Shown one piece after another: positions 60,886 through 64,000 of a DNA stretch of 64,000 nucleotides. A program made the translations under genes and the position numbers. A model generated the notes under the pieces. The model worked only from the letters and a program-made list of their open reading frames with translations. It ran no database searches and had not been told where the DNA came from. The DNA lies in contig OZ251229.1 in the NCBI GenBank assembly GCA_965240325.2, positions 744,001 through 808,000 on the forward strand, given 5' to 3'. The DNA comes from Rebecca billardiae RCC1528. Lineage: Eukaryota; Haptophyta. Within the stretch, counting starts at the first letter, position 1. Every line of letters begins with the position of its first letter.

Positions 60886-61070
60886 GGGAGCCTTGATGTA
60901 GGGGGCTGGGACGGGTGGGGCACGCACGGCCGCACGAAAAACTGCGATCGACGAGCTCACCCTTTTTGATTTCCATTTTCCCGGCAGCGCGAATTGCCCA
61001 GGACCGAGCCCAGTCGCCACGTTGTCCGCCACGTTGGACGTCGCGTGGCGCACGGTGCTGCCGTTCGACG

Positions 61071-61853
61071 ATGAAGATCAAGAAGCTCAAGCGCACGAGG
61101 AAGACGCTCATGTACTACGCGACCGTACACGGCATCCGACCCCCATTCACCGTGCTCGTCGACGGCACCTTTGTGCAGGGCACCATCGTGCAGAAGCTCG
61201 CAATCAAGGACGAGCTTGAGAAGCTGCTGGGGGGAAAGGTGATCGTTGGCGTCACCGACGCCATGGTCGCCGAGCTTCGCGCTCTCGGCGAGCCGTATGC
61301 GGCTGCGGCGATCGTGGCTCGCCGGCTCCAGCGAATCAGCATCGCCACCGCGCCCACCGCGCGCACTGTGAGCGACATCATTGTGCATGCCGTCAAGGGC
61401 GGCAATCCATCGAAGCTCTGCATCGCGACGGAGGATATGGCGCTGCAGCAGAGGCTGCGGAAAATCCCAGGCGTCCCACTCCTTCGCTTAGCTCGCAGCA
61501 GCATTGTGCTCGACCGCCCGGTGCGCGAGGACGCGCCCAACCCCCACACGCAGGCTGAACTCGCCCACCAGCTGCCGACACCCTCCGCTGACTTGGCCGA
61601 CAAGGCCGACCGCCAAGCTGTGGTCAGGCAGCGCAAGCGGCCAGCCGCTCCGAACCCGCTCTCCTGCAAGAAGCGCAAAGTCGAGAACCGGCCGCCATCA
61701 GCGCAGCCGCCCGACACCTCGCCATCAGGCCGCGGTGATCACGACACCACAACACAGGCGACGAAGCGCAAGGCCAGGTCTCGCTCTCGGACGCGCGCGA
61801 GGTCGAGAACGTCGAAGGCCTCGAATTCAAGCTCACAGACTCAGATTCCGTGA
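61071..61853 (+). CDS. UTP23: rRNA-processing protein UTP23, PIN-domain family
   Basis: The 260-residue product matches the Fcf1/Utp23 PIN family, nucleolar components of the small-subunit processome needed for 18S rRNA maturation. The N-terminus MKIKKLKRTRKTLMYY and VLVDGTFVQG are typical of UTP23 rather than FCF1. PIN acidic positions visible are D31 (VLVDGTF), E69 (MVAELRALG) and D122 (IATEDMALQQRLR), followed by GVPLLRLARSSIVLD. Yeast Utp23 has a degenerate nuclease site, so activity is not implied. The C-terminal 100 residues are Lys/Arg/Ser-rich, as expected for a nucleolar RNA-binding tail. ATG at 61071, intronless. Confidence 0.9.
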   Translation: MKIKKLKRTRKTLMYYATVHGIRPPFTVLVDGTFVQGTIVQKLAIKDELEKLLGGKVIVGVTDAMVAELRALGEPYAAAAIVARRLQRISIATAPTARTVSDIIVHAVKGGNPSKLCIATEDMALQQRLRKIPGVPLLRLARSSIVLDRPVREDAPNPHTQAELAHQLPTPSADLADKADRQAVVRQRKRPAAPNPLSCKKRKVENRPPSAQPPDTSPSGRGDHDTTTQATKRKARSRSRTRARSRTSKASNSSSQTQIP

Positions 61854-62827
61854 GTCTTGTAAGCTCGCACGTCTGACGATGAGTGCTATAAGTTGCAGTA
61901 GCATTGTCAATGTCTGATTATGCGCGGAAAGTGGAGCCCTACACGGTAGCATCCGGGCTGCCGCCCCGCCCGGGCGGAACTAACTTCGCGGCTTACTTAA
62001 TACTTGCCCGTCATCGGCGACGCCAGAGTCGCCATCGGACTCCAGAGTACGTGGCACTTGCGCAGGCCGAATCATCGTAATAACGCCTGCTTATAGATCG
62101 AAGGCTAAGTCCTAACGACTAACGTAAACGGTAAGCTTGACTAATTCTATGATTTAACTCTTAGTTCGACACACTACACAGTACACCGAGTGTACACAGG
62201 CATGAGGGCGCGCAGCTCTCCGGCCTTAGAATCCTGCTTAGATTCGTCTGTCGAAGTACGGATGATTGGAGGCTGACGGAGCCAGGATGCTGACTCACAG
62301 CTAGTGAGTAGTGAGCTGCTGAGTCGCCCTCGGCCTCCGCGCGGACTGGCGGAGCGCGTTGGCCGTGGGTGAGTTCGAGGAGTCAGGAGGGTCTTATCCG
62401 GAGGGAGCCGTCGCCGATGCTGATCACACGGAGGAAGTGGGCGCCCAGGGATATGCCGCGGTATTATTTGCAGTCGTCGCCGGCCTTGGTCATCATGTAT
62501 AGTTGCCCGAACTACGCCTCATGGACGAAGTTTTATATTAAATTTTTAATTATTATAATAATAACATATTATAATAATATCTGAACTACATATATTATTA
62601 TAAGAATTGTAGTTTTTCTCGTCGGATTACTACAGTTCAGTTCATGGCCCTCCGCAGCGATCGGGTACAGCCACTCGCGGCTCGCCCCCAGAGATACATA
62701 TGTGCACACGTACCCTGCCTGCCATCACCCTGGCAGTGCCGAGCCCTGAATTCTGTGAACGTGCCGGCACGGTCCTTCCACCGCGGACCGACAGAGGATA
62801 GCTCCACGGCACTGCACCTTGACTGCA
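61854..62827. other. Intergenic with a diverged 474-bp element copy
   Basis: Contains the element relative at 62143-62510 and AT-rich sequence at 62530-62620. No supported gene. Confidence 0.55.
62143..62510 (-). repeat. Diverged relative of the 474-bp element
   Basis: Begins AATTCTATGATTTAA, keeps the GAGGGCGC-GCAGCTCTCC, GATTCGTCTGTCGAAGTAC, GATGCTGATCACACGG and TTGCAGTCGTCGCCGGCC blocks in order, with insertions, and ends near TAGTTGCCCG. The minisatellite end is missing and the short frames are broken. Confidence 0.75.
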
Positions 62828-63327
62828 TCACCCATCCGACGTGTCTGTCTCGTTGACGTCACCCGCAGCCTCTTTCGCTGATTCTGCTGCTGCGGCCGTG
62901 CTCGTTGCGTGCACCACGACGGGCACAATGATGATGAGGAGAAGCACGATGACGATGAATGCGATCAGCGCATTCATCTTTGCGTTCTTCATGCACATGT
63001 TTTTCTTCACCTGGTTGCTGCGCTTGTAGAACTTCTTCGACTCCTCGGTCAGGCTAGCTGCGCGCCGGAGCGCGAGACGCGGGCGCACGCCTCAGCACGG
63101 CACGGCACGCGCGCGTGCGCGTGTTCGCGGCACAAGCGAGTGCGCGCGCGCGCACCAGCCTTGTCTTCCAGGACCTCCGCCTTTTCGTAGTTGGAGAGCA
63201 TCTGGCTGACGTTATCCCTCATCACCCCCTGCACCTCCTCGACCTGCAGCTGCACCTCCTGCACCCTGTTTATTTCCGATGGGCCTCCGGCCCCCCCTTG
63301 CCCCGGCGGCGGCGGCATCGCGGCCAT
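62828..63327 (-). CDS. VAMP/synaptobrevin-like R-SNARE, two exons
   Basis: Exons on the minus strand are 63327-63156 and 63057-62828, joined across a 98-bp intron (donor GTGCGC, acceptor GCGCAG, phase 1) to give 133 residues. Residues about 19-80 form an R-SNARE motif (VQEVQLQVEEVQGVM, RDNVSQMLSNYEKAEVLEDKA, then ASLTEESKKFYKRS), followed by KKNMCMKN and a membrane anchor ALIAFIVIVLLLIIIVPVVV. There is no longin domain; the N-terminus is a short Pro/Gly stretch, as in brevins. About 25 residues follow the anchor. SNAREs of this class drive vesicle fusion. The position that is Arg in the zero layer of synaptobrevins (VLERDQKL) aligns with Asn here (MLSNYEKA). ATG at 63327. Confidence 0.82.
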
Positions 63328-64000
63328 GGCGGCTGTGTTTGGCGGCGGCTGGGCCAAGCAAGGGTGGTCTTTTAGATCTAGAGCGCCCCAGCTTTCCAGC
63401 TTCCGGAACCGCAGTCGGTACAAGGGTAGTAAGGGTGAGCAACTCCGCTGGCGACAGCCGCGAAGGTCGGGAGCCCTCTGTTCAAGTGCCGCGAGCGGAG
63501 CGGAGCGAGTACTATCAGCGGCGGAGGGCGCTGAGGCCGCGCACGGCGTGAGGCGCGGCGTCGGCCGAGTCGGTCCGCGGAGGATGCGCGGCGCTCGGCC
63601 CGCTGCGCAGCGGTAGTGCGCCTCACTTTGCCCCGAGCGCCGTCCTCCGCGTCGCCTCCTTCCCGCCTTGGAGCAGCACGCATGTGCGCGCCGCCACCCG
63701 TTGAAGGCGGCACGGGCTTGCTCAGACGACCGCGCGCGCATGGCGCGCGACTTGGTCGGCTGCGCGCGCGCGCTGCCGCGGTGCAAGGTAGCGCCGCCGC
63801 ATGCGCGCGCCGTGCCCGCGCGAGAGCGTGTGCGCCGACCTGAGTGCGACCTCACACACATGTCGAATGCTGCCTTGGCATCCGACTTGCCGACTGACGG
63901 GAAGCTGGAAAAGACAGCGGCGTGAGTGTTGGTACCATCGATGCGGAGCCTTAGCGTCCACTTGCATTCGTGCTGAGAATGTATAGACAAGACTAGGCCT
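63328..64000. other. 5' flank of the SNARE gene to window end, no gene seen
   Basis: GC-rich sequence with Arg/Ala-biased frames on both strands that I do not accept as coding. It likely includes the SNARE promoter and 5' UTR. Confidence 0.5.

Larger units (their letters stand above)
60000..61070. other. Intergenic with three G homopolymers and a perfect hairpin
   Basis: Contains G runs at 60032-60074, 60253-60276 and 60465-60477, an exact 14-bp hairpin at 60800-60830, and a repeat block shared with 6967-7022. It separates the orphan gene from UTP23, which point away from each other. Confidence 0.6.

Overview
The window is nuclear DNA from a GC-rich unicellular eukaryote, most likely a marine microalga of the haptophyte or pelagophyte type. 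The evidence is eukaryotic gene content (APC11, UTP23, a VAMP-type SNARE, filamin, LIM, BAH and DEK_C proteins), short GC-rich spliceosomal introns with GTGNGN donors and CGCAG acceptors, tandem EsV-1-7 Cys-rich repeats (a family known mainly from stramenopiles and a few other algae), a FAM161-like ciliary protein, and many dispersed repeats and microsatellites. The lineage is inference; no rRNA or organelle marker is present.

Layout. 1-8.6 kb is repeat-rich: a 211-bp tandem array, two direct copies of a roughly 2-kb repeat (about 1.84-4.11 and 6.47-8.23 kb), and one gene between them, APC11. 8.6-24.6 kb is a dense block: a sulfotransferase and an ankyrin/NTF2-like gene (divergent), tRNA-Glu, then two very large divergent genes. 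One encodes a 7TM receptor fused to a TIR-like domain and leucine-rich repeats. The other encodes a nucleoside-hydrolase-like domain, six membrane segments and a second TIR-like domain. A seven-repeat filamin follows. 24.9-31.7 kb is a cluster of three EsV-1-7 genes with a degenerate exonuclease-like gene inside it. 32.3-41.8 kb holds a cyclic-nucleotide-gated-like channel, a GT29 sialyltransferase, a PHD/EGLN-type 2OG oxygenase and a four-LIM protein. 44.3-51.1 kb holds a ciliary-looking DIxGA-motif protein, an orphan ORF and a three-exon receiver-domain gene. 53.4-64 kb holds a DEK_C-BAH chromatin protein and a FAM161-like gene (divergent), an orphan gene, UTP23 and a SNARE.

How the genes relate. 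Most are unconnected housekeeping or signalling genes, often in head-to-head pairs with 100-200 bp between start codons. The strongest candidate for an undescribed system is the divergent pair at 12.8-21.2 kb. Both partners are membrane proteins carrying an intracellular TIR-like module; one has a GPCR-like sensor and an LRR, the other a nucleosidase-like domain. That combination suggests receptor-linked nucleotide or NAD signalling, but this is inference from architecture alone. A second notable result is a 474-bp mobile element at 43.6-44.1 kb. Its empty insertion site is preserved in inverted orientation at 5.45-5.53 kb, and a near-identical copy lies at 58.4-58.9 kb.
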